Assembly (NCBI GenBank): GCA_963513935.1
Contig: OY740774.1
Location: 94,852,861 to 94,916,860, forward strand
Direction: 5' to 3'
Source of the DNA: Aphrophora alni
Lineage: Eukaryota; Arthropoda; Insecta; Hemiptera; Aphrophoridae
DNA length: 64,000 bases
The notes below the pieces were generated by a model. That model searched no databases. It saw only the letters and a program-made list of their open reading frames with translations, and had not been told where the DNA came from. The first letter of the stretch is position 1. The number at the start of each line of letters is the position of its first letter. Below, piece by piece: positions 41,709 to 53,559 of this stretch. Both the position numbers and the translations under genes were made by a program.

Positions 41709-42734
41709 GAAAGTACCTAGACCTTGGAGTGAATTCTTATCTGCAAATACTTTAAATGTCTTTTTTCTAATATTTATTATCAAAAAAGTTACAAGGTTGA
41801 AAAACAAAGTTTAAAGAGAATAAAGAAATTGCATTATCTTTTTGATTTACTACTATTACTTGTTTGCTTCACAGATAAGCGTAAATACAAAAATAAACAT
41901 AGCGATGGTTAATTATATTTTTTAAATTCACTATTTTCAAAAAAATTCGCAAATCAAATACTTTTTTGTAAAATGAAATGTTAAAATTGTAGACAATCTT
42001 TCAAAGGAGACATGAACTTACCGCTAGATGAAGTACTAGGAAGATCTCGTAGGGTTAGCCTATATCAAAATGAAGTTCTTCGTGTAGAACTATTTAAATG
42101 TTATAGTTGTCACAATGTAGTAACTATTAAAACATTCAAGATAAACCAATTTTCAAAGTATTCAAACTCCACATAGTCAAATAAAATAAAATATACTACT
42201 ATATAAAAAAATAAACGTTCTGCCAGCTGTCTTTATTTCATTTTCAGGTTTCTACTGTATCTGGGTGATGCGGGACAAGAAGGTGGGTAGTGAATGTGCA
42301 AAGTGCTAAGTGGGGCCGCTATGAGGACCCGGTGCAATGTGGTTAAGGTATAGAGTTGCTAATTTCCCCTCTCAATCTCCTTATGTTGTCTATACCCTAC
42401 TACAAAAATCCAACTCTTGTTTTGAGCTGGGCCTTCTATTAAAAATTTTCCCATCATGCTTCTGCTTTAATCCAGTGAGGCTCTGAGACAATGAGGATTA
42501 AAATTTATGCTTGATTCCTGCTTAGTCGCAATCGGTTGTATTTTCTCCAAGTGAAGGTGCACTTCATACGCCGAGAGCTAAGTGGCTAAGAGAGTACTTA
42601 TCCTCTATTATGCTGATTTTGAATAACACTCTACCTACAGATTTATTTTGCATTCTCTGGTTATGCGTGCCTAGAGTCAAATTTTTATATCTGTCATTCT
42701 TTAAAACAGACCAAATTAACATTCTAATTAATGT

Positions 42735-42820
42735 TAATAGCGAGATACTAGACAGAAAAGACGAAAGAGAGCGATCTAACCCGAGACTACACGAATAAAG
42801 ATTTAGATCCATCTTGTATA
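42735..42820 (-). repeat. SINE-1 copy, partial
   Basis: GACGAAAGAGAGCGATCTAA CCCGAGACTACACGA and TTTAGATCCATCTTG match the head half of the family. Confidence 0.7.
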
Positions 42821-43259
42821 TTATTCAAGCAGTATTTATCTAAATCCCAAACTATACATTTTGATCAATGTTTACAACTCAAATACAGACTATAGGAAAC
42901 TAGGCCTAACCTAAACCAAAATCGTATTAACAATTGATTTAAACCATTGTAAGCTCTCTCTATATTTCGTAAAACTGTGAAACAACTCTTAAAACCAAGA
43001 AAGATAGGAAACTGATATCTCACAAATATTTTCTGGAGAAAAAATAAATTCTTGGCATACAGTATAAGTTTAGTTCACCTTTGCTCTCAAAATGAGTTTT
43101 TAGGAGGAAGGGGAGTCAAATTCTTTAAACATTCAGCCACAATGACTTATAATCAATTTTTAATGTTTTACTAGTTGGAAAACTGTAAAAATAGACGAGT
43201 CTATCTTATTAAAATGAAAAAATAGACCAACATCTAAAAAGACCAAATTACTTTAATTT

Positions 43260-44160
43260 TTACTGAAGAAAAATAATATAGATACGAAATATGTAGCAAC
43301 TAATTCACTTTACTGTATTTTAATGATCTTTAGTCAAGGAAATTACAACTTACCATATTAGGTATAGGGTGTGCTTCATATATGTTAAATATAGTCCGGT
43401 CCTTAAACGCAAAGCACTACATTAATTGAATTTATGTAGGTTTTTGTGTGGTTATCTGGAAGTCAAAATCCAATTTAAAAAATGTAGGAGAACTGAGAAA
43501 TCAGTGGTGGGTGTTGCATTCCGACCTCGACAGTCAAAAAAAGGAGTCTCCAAGTCGTCTCATACTTTAATAGTGTCAGGGTCGGAATGAAACAAGAGTT
43601 TGTCAAGAGATACGTCAAAGAGAAGATGAAAGAGAGGGTTATAACCCAACACTACAAGAAGGAAGCTATAGAACCACCATGGGATAACTAGGGATTGTCG
43701 TACCTCTACTCGATTTAAGTGAGCCCTTCACTTTTTTCATTATTTTTGTAAAATAGACAAAAAGTAAATTTGCAATAAAAATATCTGGAAATATAAAAAT
43801 AATGAACAGAAAAAGAGCACATCTTTAAGTCTAATAAAAATAGAATAACATATTCCCTCTGACAATCATGATGTTTAACTGGAAAGTAGTAGAACAATAA
43901 CTTTCACAAGCAAAAAATAATTGAAATAATAAATACAAAATATGCAGCAATTACTTTACTATATTCTCATATATTTTAATCAGAAGATTGCAATCACATA
44001 TCAGGTGTAGGATGCGCCAAAAAATGTGTTAAATGTATTGTAACCCCTTTAAATGTAATGCACTACATTAATAGAATTTACGTAGATTTTTGTGTGGTCA
44101 TCTGGAGAAAATCCAGGCTGAAAAATGAGGGAGCACTGAGAAACCAGGGGCGGGTTTATT
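43260..44160. repeat. Direct repeat of about 250 bp, about 635 bp apart
   Basis: 43260-43515 and 43895-44155 share TTACTTTACT/TTCACTTTACT, a GGTGTAGGATGCGC/GGTATAGGGTGTGC segment, GCACTACATTAAT and TTTTTGTGTGGT.ATCTGGA. A SINE-1 copy lies between them. Function unknown. Confidence 0.6.
43560..43718 (-). repeat. SINE-1 copy
   Basis: AATAGTGTCAGGGTCGGAAT, AGAGTTTGTCAAGAGA, GAGGGTTATAACCCAACACT and GAAGGAAGCTATAG. Nearly full length. Confidence 0.8.
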
Positions 44161-44242
44161 TAAGGGCTAGGGTTCTTTTTAGGGTCGTGCCACTGTGCAA
44201 GTTCCCACTCAAACCCTTTAAGGTGAGAATTACCACTGGCTG

Positions 44243-44563
44243 ACATGCAGTTCCCCCGGCGGTTGAAGGAATTTATTAGGGTCGATAATCCTGCCCCCCA
44301 AAAATGTCTGCAGTTCCCCCGGCGGTCACTCACAACCTAACCTAACCTAACCTGAAGTAATTATTCATCTTCATTACTAACTATACGAATACTGTTTAGA
44401 GCGTCATGAACTTCCGATATATTCTTCTGTACAAGTTATTATTTATTGCATTACATAATTTATTTGTTGCGTTAGCAAATAACGTTAATACAGAAATGAC
44501 CGCCGGGGGGACTGCATATACCCTTCGGGGGCTGCCCCTGACCGCCGGGGGAACTGCAGAACT
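44243..44563. repeat. Motif-flanked CCTAA array, locus 1
   Basis: Two copies of GCAGTTCCCCCGGCGGT (about 44247 and 44310) stand left of a short CCTAA array (44334-44353). Two inverted copies, ACCGCCGGGGGGACTGCA and ACCGCCGGGGGAACTGCA, follow at about 44499 and 44541. The space between array and right motifs (44355-44494) is AT-rich. Confidence 0.85.
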
Positions 44564-45149
44564 CCCTTGCCACTAGTTTTTTGGAACAATGGATACTTGC
44601 ATGTCTGCCCAGTTTCATGTTTAGTATTCAAACGATTAAAATATATATGTTCAATTGTGGTGAAATTAAAACTCGTTGAGACATAACCGGTTGGTTCACT
44701 TATAATTATTGATTTATTCAACTTATTTCCTTAAACAATGTTAAACACTGACTCCCGCTTTATAAATCCATCTCTAAGTATTTTTTCCAATGATTATATA
44801 AAACAATTTTATCATAAAACCTTTCAAAATGCTCCCTTGTGTAATTATTATTTGATTATATATGAGTATATCATGAAACTACTAGGTTATAATTTGAATG
44901 TATACTGTGTATTTAGTAAATACTACAGTCGAAATACGTTTGGCCTATTTTATGCTAGTTGGTAAAAACATTTGTGGCGTATTGACCTTGTCTTTCCTAA
45001 TTTTCAATTATGAATATTTACAAATTTATGTACATTTTGGTGTACATTTGTTATGTTCTTTCAAATTTCGTTGTGTAGCGGAGCTAACGCAGAGACTAGG
45101 TTTTTTTAAATTTTGTTCAAAGACTTTTTTGCCAAGGTGTCGTACTTAT

Positions 45150-45470
45150 TCTTCTTTTTGCAGAAAGCAAATCTATTTCGAGCGCCATGATTCATATCAT
45201 TTTTTTGGCATCGTCTTTCAATTTCTCCACAAGTCAATTTATGTTTGGATGCGAAATGGCCACTGATTTGTTAAGCTTAAAATTCCACTTCTCCAAAGCG
45301 TTATTGGTCTTGATTCTTTGATTTTAGACATTCCACATTTCTTTTGGTATAGTTGGGATTTTTATCCATCGCTCAACAAATTAATCTAGAAAAGCCTGAA
45401 GTTTCTCAGATGCGTGTTGTGCAATGATGAGCCATACACCGGGAGGTATGCAAGGCAGTACACCATCTAC
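45150..45470 (-). pseudogene. Dead MULE-type transposase fragment (FLYWCH-associated family)
   Basis: One minus-strand frame with four stops reads PCIPPGVWLIIAQH, FVERWIKIP, IPKEMWNV, TNNALEKWNFKLNKSV, SHPNIN and LVEKLKDDAKK. It follows the C-terminal layout of insect MULE/FLYWCH-type transposase-like proteins (ERxW...P.elWNVy......RTNNALEGWHxxLN......HPNIW.li..L). Everything upstream of about 45590 is lost or unrecognisable. A plus-strand open frame over the same bases (44898-45266) is a shadow. Confidence 0.68.
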
Positions 45471-45799
45471 AAACATTCCTTATCTCTTCAATATTTTTGT
45501 AGTCTGAGGTCATTCGCCATAAACATTGATTAAAATAACATCCTTATACTGTCGATCAAGGTAAAGCTTCAATCGCAGGAGTTTCAAAATCTAATTTGAA
45601 TTTTCTTTGTAGACCAACCAGAAAATACTGTAACATAAGTTGATTTAGTAACATAATTTGATCTTCTAACAAACTTTTGAACTCCCAACTTCGGCATGAA
45701 TAGCATTACCCTTGTTTGAACTGTCTTGGACAACTTTTGAATGTTCCATTTAAAAACAGTTATCACGTAACTAGTATATTTATAAGTGAATGTTTTATC

Positions 45800-46440
45800 A
45801 AGCTCATGTTAGCATTTTAAAAATGAATTCAAATCTTAAGTGGCCACCAAAAATTTGAAACATCACAATCTTATGATGAGTATGGTATGAATTTCATTTG
45901 GTCACAAATAGTTAGGAATAATATTGTAGGAATGATAGGAAAGGACTGTTTTTAACCACATAGTTTTAATTACATCTGGTTTAAATACATCTAGTCATTA
46001 AAAATATTTGAAACATTGGAGGTAGAAAATAATATTATTTCTTAACAAAGTTATTGTCAGACTGGAATTTATCTTTGCCGGGAAATACAGGTTAAGTTAT
46101 CTCTAAGGTTTGCTTCTTATAAGTTTAATAGGTTAGCTTTCAAATAAATAAATAAGTACGTCTCCATAGACAAAAAATAAAATAAAAAGTGCCTTGAGCA
46201 AAATTGACAAAAATAATATACAATTCTCTGCGCTCTTTGAGGTATCAATAAAGTTTGAATAAAACATTATTTTTACTTCACCAGAATGGAAATTGTAAAT
46301 TTTAATCCTTTGGTTACTAATCATGAAACTAGACATAGGCATGAGGTATCCCTTGTTCCGAGTACCTGGTGGCAACTTGGACAGTGGCATGTGGAACGAC
46401 ACCATATAATTTAGGGTAAATTCTCAAATATATACGCACA
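45800..46440. other. No gene recognised
   Basis: AT-rich; minus-strand frame 46133-46405 has no recognised motif. Confidence 0.4.
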
Positions 46441-46448
46441 AAGAAATA

Positions 46449-46490
<42 letters not shown>

Positions 46491-46820
46491 AAGTCAAAAC
46501 TCACTGACAAATCACGAAATCTCATGTTCCAAGAAGCCTAGAGCTATGAATTTTTTCAACATGATTTGGGCTAGATCTGTAGACGTGTATTAAAAAAGGG
46601 GTTTTGAAAATGTTCCACTCCAAGGGTGTTTTTACCCCTTAAACAAGTATTATATCTTTGTCATTTATGGGTCGATTTTGATGAAAATAGGTGTGTTGCT
46701 GTATTTGGGCATAATTTATTTCCATAGAACCACTATTATTAGGGTTGTGGTAACAAAATTATTTCATTATAAATCTATCTCATCTATCCCCAGGGGAAAC
46801 TAAGGCCATAAGCTAGTATA
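46449..46820 (-). mobile_element. Single-unit copy of the ACTAGCT element with (TA)n tail
   Basis: On the minus strand it starts ACTAGCTTATGGCCTTAG near 46815, contains one copy of the 128-bp unit (GGGGTAAAAACACCCTTGGA, CTCTAGGCTTCTTGGA), ends GATTTCGTGATTTGTCAGTG then AGTTTTGACTTTG, and runs into (TA)n at 46452-46488. Relative of 23995-25558. Confidence 0.7.
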
Positions 46821-47444
46821 TTATAATTCTGGTAAACCTGAAAAGTTTCATAATTACACATTTTTTTTTTTTTAACAGTTTCGAATAATTGTAGAAAGTA
46901 ATTTTTTAAATCTATGAGATGGTAGATTTGTGGATCTGATGTGCCAAGTATCAAATAAAAGTTTTATCTTCTAAAAGTAGAAAATAAATATCACTTGCTA
47001 CCGATCTAAAAAACTAACAATTTATTACTGTTAGTATCTTTGTTAAAATGCAATGAATGTTTATTGTTGTAATATTAAGGTCGTCCTTTCCTTAATCATA
47101 AATTATTTTAAACAGTCACCATTTTTATCATAGAGTAATAAAATTGTTATTGTTCTTCAGTTTACAGTCAAGCAAACATGAAGATAAAACAAGTTTTGAG
47201 AAAACATGCATGGGGGGGGGGGTTTAAGCAAAAATCTGTCTTACATTCTGTATATTGTACATTAATTTTTAACTCAGGTTGTAACTAGAGGAAGGCGATA
47301 AAAAAAAAAAGTTTGTTTCATGTCTCTATCAAAATTAGAACGGTTATAAATCTTTTTGGCTTATTTTTTTAAAGCAAAAAAACTTTCAGTCATCATAACC
47401 TAAAAAACGAGGAAAGGACATAAAATAGTGTTTCAATTACTTGA

Positions 47445-47582
47445 ATATTGTAAGAGTCTGAAAACAATAAAAGTTGGTCAAGAAAGGGGAGATTAAAGAG
47501 AGGAATCGAACCCAAGAATAAATTATGAAAGATGTAGATCCATGTATGGTAACTTGGGATTGCTATACCCTCAGCATCAGAA
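47445..47582 (-). repeat. SINE-1 copy with the best-kept B box
   Basis: On the minus strand, GGTTCGATTCC at 47512-47502 is a perfect RNA polymerase III B box, which identifies SINE-1 as tRNA-derived. The rest (AGTTGGTCAAG, GATGTAGATCCA) matches the family. Confidence 0.8.
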
Positions 47583-47599
47583 CAAATAAAAATAACATT

Positions 47600-49590
47600 A
47601 GTGTTACACCTTTTCCCTAGCTCTAGTTAAAATTTAACCTGAATTTAAATTTTAAAAATAATCTATAGATTATTATGCTTGAATTTTCAGTGCCTGTAGC
47701 TCTTAAACAGTGCCTGTAGTTGGAGATATAGAAAAATACCAAAGAATAAAAGAAGTCTTAAAAAATGCGTTATGTGTAAAATCGCCATAAAAAATGGTGG
47801 TCCCTATTAGAAAATTACCCACTTGCTTATTGGAAAAATAGGGGATGATATAAAAGAACTTATAGTTTTAACTCAAAAAAAATTCTGAGGAGTTTCATTT
47901 TAAAGTTTTTCAACAGGGGTCATTACTGTTTCAATCACCTGCTTTACGATCGCCTGAATCTAAAAAAGTGGTTAGTTTTGTCTTGTGTCTGTCGTATTTG
48001 CAGTACTCTATAGCCCAATCGAGTGATTTTAATGAAATTTCGTTTGAGGGAATATTTTGTCCTTATCGTGGGACTTTTTTTTCTATAAATCAAAAATTGT
48101 AGATAACACCCATAAAAAAAAGTATTTAAATAATATGTGTTCAACAATAACCTATCGGTATAGATATGTAAATAAATGGCCTTAATTACTATATGAGAGT
48201 TATTATTTAATTCTTCCATAGGAATGTTAGGCTATAACAATATTTAAAAAAAAACTGGATTATCCAATTACTAGAATTATAACACCCATAGGCGTATTTA
48301 GTGCTATAGAAGAACCATTACCCCAATTGGAACGTTTAGAATGTTTTTAACGTATCTGTTTACCTAGGTATATAAATACTAAGAGAATCAGTAATGTATC
48401 CAAAACGAAAGTAAATAATTAAAAAAAAAATTTTATGGTTATACTTACAGACAGATTTTTATCAGAAAAAAAGTAACACCTTGCAACTCGTTAGGATTGC
48501 TTGGAGCTAAATTAATTATCTAATGTCGTAACTAGGATCATCTGACAGGGTTGACTATAGGAAATGTGGTAATTCATACTCAACAATGGTCTTAATTTCC
48601 TAATCCCTGTCAGACCAAACACTACTCCAGGTAACCAGGTCCCTGTCTGACATTTTTTTAGGCTTTCCCGAGAATTTCGAGAACGCCGATGTCCGAAACT
48701 TACACCGAGATGTTATTTTAGTAAAATTCAATAAACAAAATAAATTCCAAAGACTAGGGATGAGTTTTGTTGAGATGCTCACTATCCACAGTCCATGTGT
48801 GAGCTCTAGTCACAGCTGAACACTGTCAACTCAAAGCCGTGGTGTTGGTAATGTGGTAAAAAAAAACTAATTTCATCAATATCGGTTTACAATTTGATGT
48901 TGCACGGAGAACATACAAACTTCATTAAAAAATCATTTTTTTTTGTCTCAGTGGGCTTTAAAACAAATATTTCCACGGAAATCGACCCCACCCCTCCAGA
49001 CAATCTCACAATCTCTGTGCTCTGTTTTCAAGTAGGTACTAGTTTTCTTGACGCCGTTTTCAATCAGTTTGAATTATTTCGATTACTTAGATACAGCTCT
49101 ACGCCTAGGTTCCTTTCTTAGATTATTAGTTTTAATTTTCGTTTTAAACATGATCCTAGGATATTACTCTTTGATGGCGTGTTTCACTCATTTCATGCTC
49201 TAGGTTTATCGCCAGACAACGGATGTTGGTTTATACACACGAAACGTCGTTAATTAGTTTTCAGTGAGTATTATATAGAGCGAGAACGTTTCAAATATTT
49301 GTCAATGTTTACACAAGGTGTCTTATTTAACTGGGCCATCATCGGGATTTCTGCTTGCTTTTCTGTAAGAAAATTGTGTATTTGAATTTTTAAAATTCAA
49401 GCAAAATGTTCCAATAAAGCGGTCAAATTAAAAATTTCTTATAGAAACCCCTATTTTTTATGTTGAATTTGGTTTTTAAACAAGATTTTAAGGTTTGAAA
49501 AAAATCCTTAAAGTCCTTAAAGCCTGATCTCGTAGCTGTATGAATATCTCATAGGGAGGTCAAGATACGAAATTAAATTGTTTAAATTCA
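47600..49590. other. No gene recognised; transposon debris likely
   Basis: Mostly AT-rich, with short duplications such as GTGCCTGTAGT/GTGCCTGTAGC near 47690-47720. No frame shows a family motif. Confidence 0.4.
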
Positions 49591-49599
49591 TCGACGTTG

Positions 49600-49860
49600 A
49601 GTTGGTACCATTAAATGCTGAATTGAAATTTGCAAATTAATATTTAATAACTTTAGAGATATGAACAACAAACTGTTTAATATGGCAGCCATTTTGACAT
49701 TTCTAATTCTATTTTTTCCGAATTTCAATAGGGTTCTATATGAGCACACAACCCCAAATTTCAAGTCCCTATTTTTATTTTTGTAGCCGCTACCTTGCTT
49801 ACTTACAGATGACAAAAACGACGACGGCGGCGCGTCGAAACATCAAGAAACTTGAAGACC
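49600..49860. repeat. Dispersed repeat also present beside the 56-kb array
   Basis: ATGGCAGCCATTTTGACATT, AGGGTTCTATATGAGCAC and GTAGCCGCTACCTTGCTTAC correspond to 56165-56320 (ATGGCAGCTATTTTGATATT, GGGTTCTATATCAGCA, GTGGCCGGTATCGTGCTGAT). Probably one end of a transposon. Confidence 0.6.
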
Positions 49861-50960
49861 GCAAAACGGAGGTCGATTACCAAACTTACCCTATGTACTG
49901 GGTAAGTTAAAACCTAGACTTTTGTACATTCAAAATGGCAGTTATTTAAAATTTTCGACATCAAATATCTTAGAACCTCTATCTTAATATAAAATACTAC
50001 ATACCAATTATTTTAATTTTAAACAACAATGAAGATGATACCTTATGTTAGTCATAAATCAGGTGATACTTATCACTTATCTTACACGTGATGTGACACC
50101 AATTTAACTAATTATTTGAGCATCAGGGATGTCAGCGCTTTTGTGATAAGAATGCAATTTTATGTTATTTACTACGTTTACAGTGAAACATTATTTAAAT
50201 AATGAATCTTATAGCTACGCCCCATAATAAAAAGTTTAAAAACAAAAGGAACAGGGGGGAGTGGTGGTATAATATAGGGAGAGGTAATGTAATAGTTCAA
50301 AAAAGTGATATGGAATTATTGCGGCTGTATCAGTTATAATCTCCTTTAGTTCAATAAAATGGTTCAGTCATGCTGTCTATTGTCTGTAATTATATTGTCT
50401 GCGCATTAATATAGCGTAAAATAAATAAAATTTGACCAAATGTCAAAAACCACACTTATCCTCGTCAAACCAAACAGTACTCTTAGTAAAATATCTCTTT
50501 GAGTTATTTATAATTAATTAATTTGGAACACTTATATTTTAATTATAAAAGTAACTGGACACAACTATCTAGCCTATTGAAACACACCACCAGAAATATA
50601 AATATAACTCACTCGCTCCGACATATTTTATAGGCCTTCCCGAGAATATAATTACCTCACCGTTAACTTCTGGTCATGTTCCGGTTTAGTAAGCATTGTC
50701 GAAGTCTTTTAGTCTCATGCCACCTACCAAGAGACTACCGTAACAACTTTTGATGACATTCATCCTTACCCACAAATATGTCAAGCGTCGGGTTTAAGGA
50801 GAGTTTTTTTCTTTCCTGTTAAGAGAGTGAAAGTGGCGCGTTCCATGGAACATTGGCGTGAATTTTCGGTCGCTCCCCTGAGTTGCCAGTGCAATCTAAC
50901 TAAAGATTCATCTGTACGCAACCGGAAGCCAATCTCGATGAGTCGGAGTGACTGTTATTC

Positions 50961-51830
50961 GTAACGCGCAGGGGCGTGCCGACGGGGGGGGGCGAGCGGG
51001 ACCGGACCCTTCCCCCCAGAGCCAAAAAATATTTTAATATTTTTTTATAAATTAGCAAAATTAAAAAATATATATATTTCATACGATATTAATAATAATT
51101 GTGATCTCCCATTTATAACAACTTTATTGGATCTTTGTTCAATTTCCACTCTCTGCGTACCGGTAACTAAACTACTGTTAACAATGCAAAGTACGACAAT
51201 TTTCCAAGGTAAAGTGATGAGCGTTTATGAGCGTTTATTGCCAGTCACTTCGTGCACTGCTGAACGGTCATTTTCAACACTCTGCTACTTAAAGGACTAT
51301 TTAAGAAACTCTACTAAAGAAACAAGACTTAATGGCCTAGCTTTATTGTATATTCACAAGGAAGTAATTGTAAGATGTGAGGAAGTGCTTAACGAACTGT
51401 CTAAAAAACCAAGAAGACTAAGCATTAAGTTGTAAGATGTTTTATATTATAGAAGTAAAGTGTATTGTTATTTATTGTAAAATAAATAAAGTAAAAAATG
51501 ACAATCTCTTTGATTATTATCCTTAAAAAAAGCAAATTTCGTTTTAATTTGGCTTGCATACATTCTAAAAACATTAACAACGGTGAAAATATACAACACA
51601 GTAAATAAAAAATATTAATCAAAACTTTAGACTGTTAGAGAATCATTACTTTTATGAAACAGCTACCAGTCTCATATAGCCTAAAATAGCACCATATAAA
51701 CCCTATTTTTTTTCAAATTTTCGGACCCCCCGTCTGGCTGGGGGGTTTTCCATAACCCCCCGGCCGCCCCAAAACTCCCCAGGCCGGACCCCCACCAGAG
51801 TAAATTCCTGGACACGCCACTGGTAACGCG
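50961..51830 (+). mobile_element. hAT-type element, 854 bp, with perfect 8-bp target duplication
   Basis: GTAACGCG stands at 50961-50968 and 51823-51830. The element between starts CAGGGGCGTGCCGAC and ends GTCCAG...GGACACGCCACTG-like, giving short inverted ends (CAGGGGCGTGCC / CAGTGGCGTGTCC). An 8-bp duplication, CAG ends and the coded domain all agree with the hAT superfamily. Confidence 0.93.
51127..51435 (+). pseudogene. hAT transposase C-terminal dimerisation domain
   Basis: The frame carries LLPVTSCTAERSFSTLCYLK followed by DYLRNSTKETRLNGLALLYI, the conserved dimerisation region of hAT transposases (LPVTSCTAERSFSxLRRLKTYLRSTM...RLxGLALLxIHR). The catalytic RNase H-like part and zinc fingers are absent, so the element is an internally deleted, non-autonomous derivative. 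The surviving frame is open to a natural-looking stop. Confidence 0.9.
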
Positions 51831-52164
51831 TTACAGATTCGAGTGAGTGGGGCGTGTATCTAAGGACATCGTAACAATTTAATGTCTTCTATTATAAAAA
51901 GTGATAACAATTGTTTGGCCCGATTTTTATTTTATACAGGATATTAGTGCAATATTTTTTCATCAATTGTTCCTTGTTTGGATATCAAAATATTTTTTCG
52001 ACATTTAACGTGCATATGAAAGCACCAGATGGGCTTGGAAAACACTCTTTTGGAATTTTATAACTAAAAAGTGATGTTCACCAAACACTTGACTTATATT
52101 ATTTGATCTTCTCGGGGATTCACTTTAGTAAGCACATGCTGGCAATCCAGAGGGAACATAGCGT

Positions 52165-52285
52165 AATATACGCTACTCATGCTTTAGATTCCTCTTTCCT
52201 AACAGATCTCTCTTGACCAACTCTTATTCTTTTCCGACTCTGACGCTATTAGAGTATTCGAGAGATAGAGATGTTCTGTTCTTCC
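52165..52285 (+). repeat. SINE-1 copy
   Basis: CTTTAGATTCCTCTTTCCTA, TCTTGACCAACTCTTATTC, CCGACTCTGACGCTATTAGA and GTATTCGAGAGATAG. Confidence 0.8.
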
Positions 52286-52734
52286 TTTTTTTTTTTTTGT
52301 AAGCTGATGATGATCAAGAGCTTTTGCCTTCAAACAACAATAAAACAAAATTTATAAATAAATAACAATTGAGAAATCTTATAAATTTCTCTGTACTGTA
52401 TATAGTTCATCATATATCAATTGGGAACGTATTTTCAAACAGAAAATCATTACTTTCGCAACTGAAAAGGACTTCACCTCCTTCAGAAGGCTCTTTGTTC
52501 TATACACCCTTGAAAGTTTTAAAATATCTACATTGTTCTATCTAATATTTAAGATTTTGTTCTGACATAATGCATTTTAAAACAGTATGGTTCCATGTAG
52601 TAAATTAATGGTATTATTTAACAGACTTGAAAGTTAGGAATTTTTATTCCTTTTTGATATAATATCTCGATCACCATCGACTTAAAAAAATATCCCTATA
52701 TATATATATATATAATAAAAACTTCTAGTTCTGA

Positions 52735-52850
52735 AATAATCTAAAAACATTAGTTCTGGGAAAACTAAGACTTTGTCAAGACAGACCTGGCAAGAAAGGT
52801 GAGAGAGGGATTTAACACAATACTACATGAGGAAAGAATCTGAGTCTAAA
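52735..52850 (-). repeat. SINE-1 copy, diverged
   Basis: AAAACTAAGACTTTGTCAAG, GAGGGATTTAACACAATACT and ACATGAGGAAAG match the family in reverse. Confidence 0.65.
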
Positions 52851-53209
52851 TGTTTTAAATACACTGAAATTTCTATAACATCTACATTGAATCTATACGA
52901 GTCACCGATTAGCATATTGACTATAATTCTCATTTCAATCCCTATAGAGGCTCAACAATTACGACGAGAGGCTCAACAATTACGACGTTTATCCTATATA
53001 ATTATAAAAAGTATATAACAAAACTGGTGTTGAGGATGCATCGGCCACTCGATGCACAAACTGAAAATTTTACCCGACTGAAATACCATCTAACAGGCCT
53101 TGCACTGGATATTCAGCCCAGGATTTAAAATCTAAAGACACTTGAACTGGTCTCAGTCTTCAAACTATTAAGGTCATGGAAAGAAATATTCAGCAATGAT
53201 TTTGACCTA

Positions 53210-53475
53210 TAATATTATCAAGATGGGAATGCGGCTGAAAGAATGGTTGCTTCACTCGCACAAGTCAGAGGATTAGGGCGTCCGGTGACCTACCCCCCCC
53301 CCCCCCAAGCCACCCGTATGAGTCACCTACTGGACTTCATTTTATAAAACTTTAATTTATTTTACTTTATATTTTACAATAAAATCTATAATATATTTTT
53401 AACGTATAATTTACTGAATTATAGCCGAAAATCAACAATGTTTGCTACAAAATGAGTGACTGTACAATATGAGAA
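53210..53475 (-). repeat. Dispersed repeat family R, copy 3 (reverse)
   Basis: CCACCCGTATGAGTCACCTA CTG and ATCAACAATGTTTGCTACAA are the complement of the copies at 9130 and 27430. It includes a C14 run at 53296. Confidence 0.7.
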
Positions 53476-53559
53476 TGCAAACGTTTACTACGTAGTACTA
53501 AATTTTTATTAAATGCACACGTTAACACAATTTTAGAGATATATGTTTTTCTATTTAAA

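Larger units (their letters stand above)
37536..42690. repeat. Duplicated segment, unit C
   Basis: Colinear with unit B: SINE-1 at 38540, the ACTACAGTGTAGGGGTAGGA landmark at about 38797, the coding relic near 39980-40430, the peptide-gene remnant at 41.0-41.7 kb and the end repeat at 42370-42690. It carries an extra stretch at 38880-39540 with a second SINE-1 copy; the 38880-39000 part matches 26920-27090 of unit A. Confidence 0.78.

Noticed and set aside
44898..45266. 122-codon plus-strand open frame
   Set aside because: Antisense shadow of AT-rich sequence and of the MULE-type relic.
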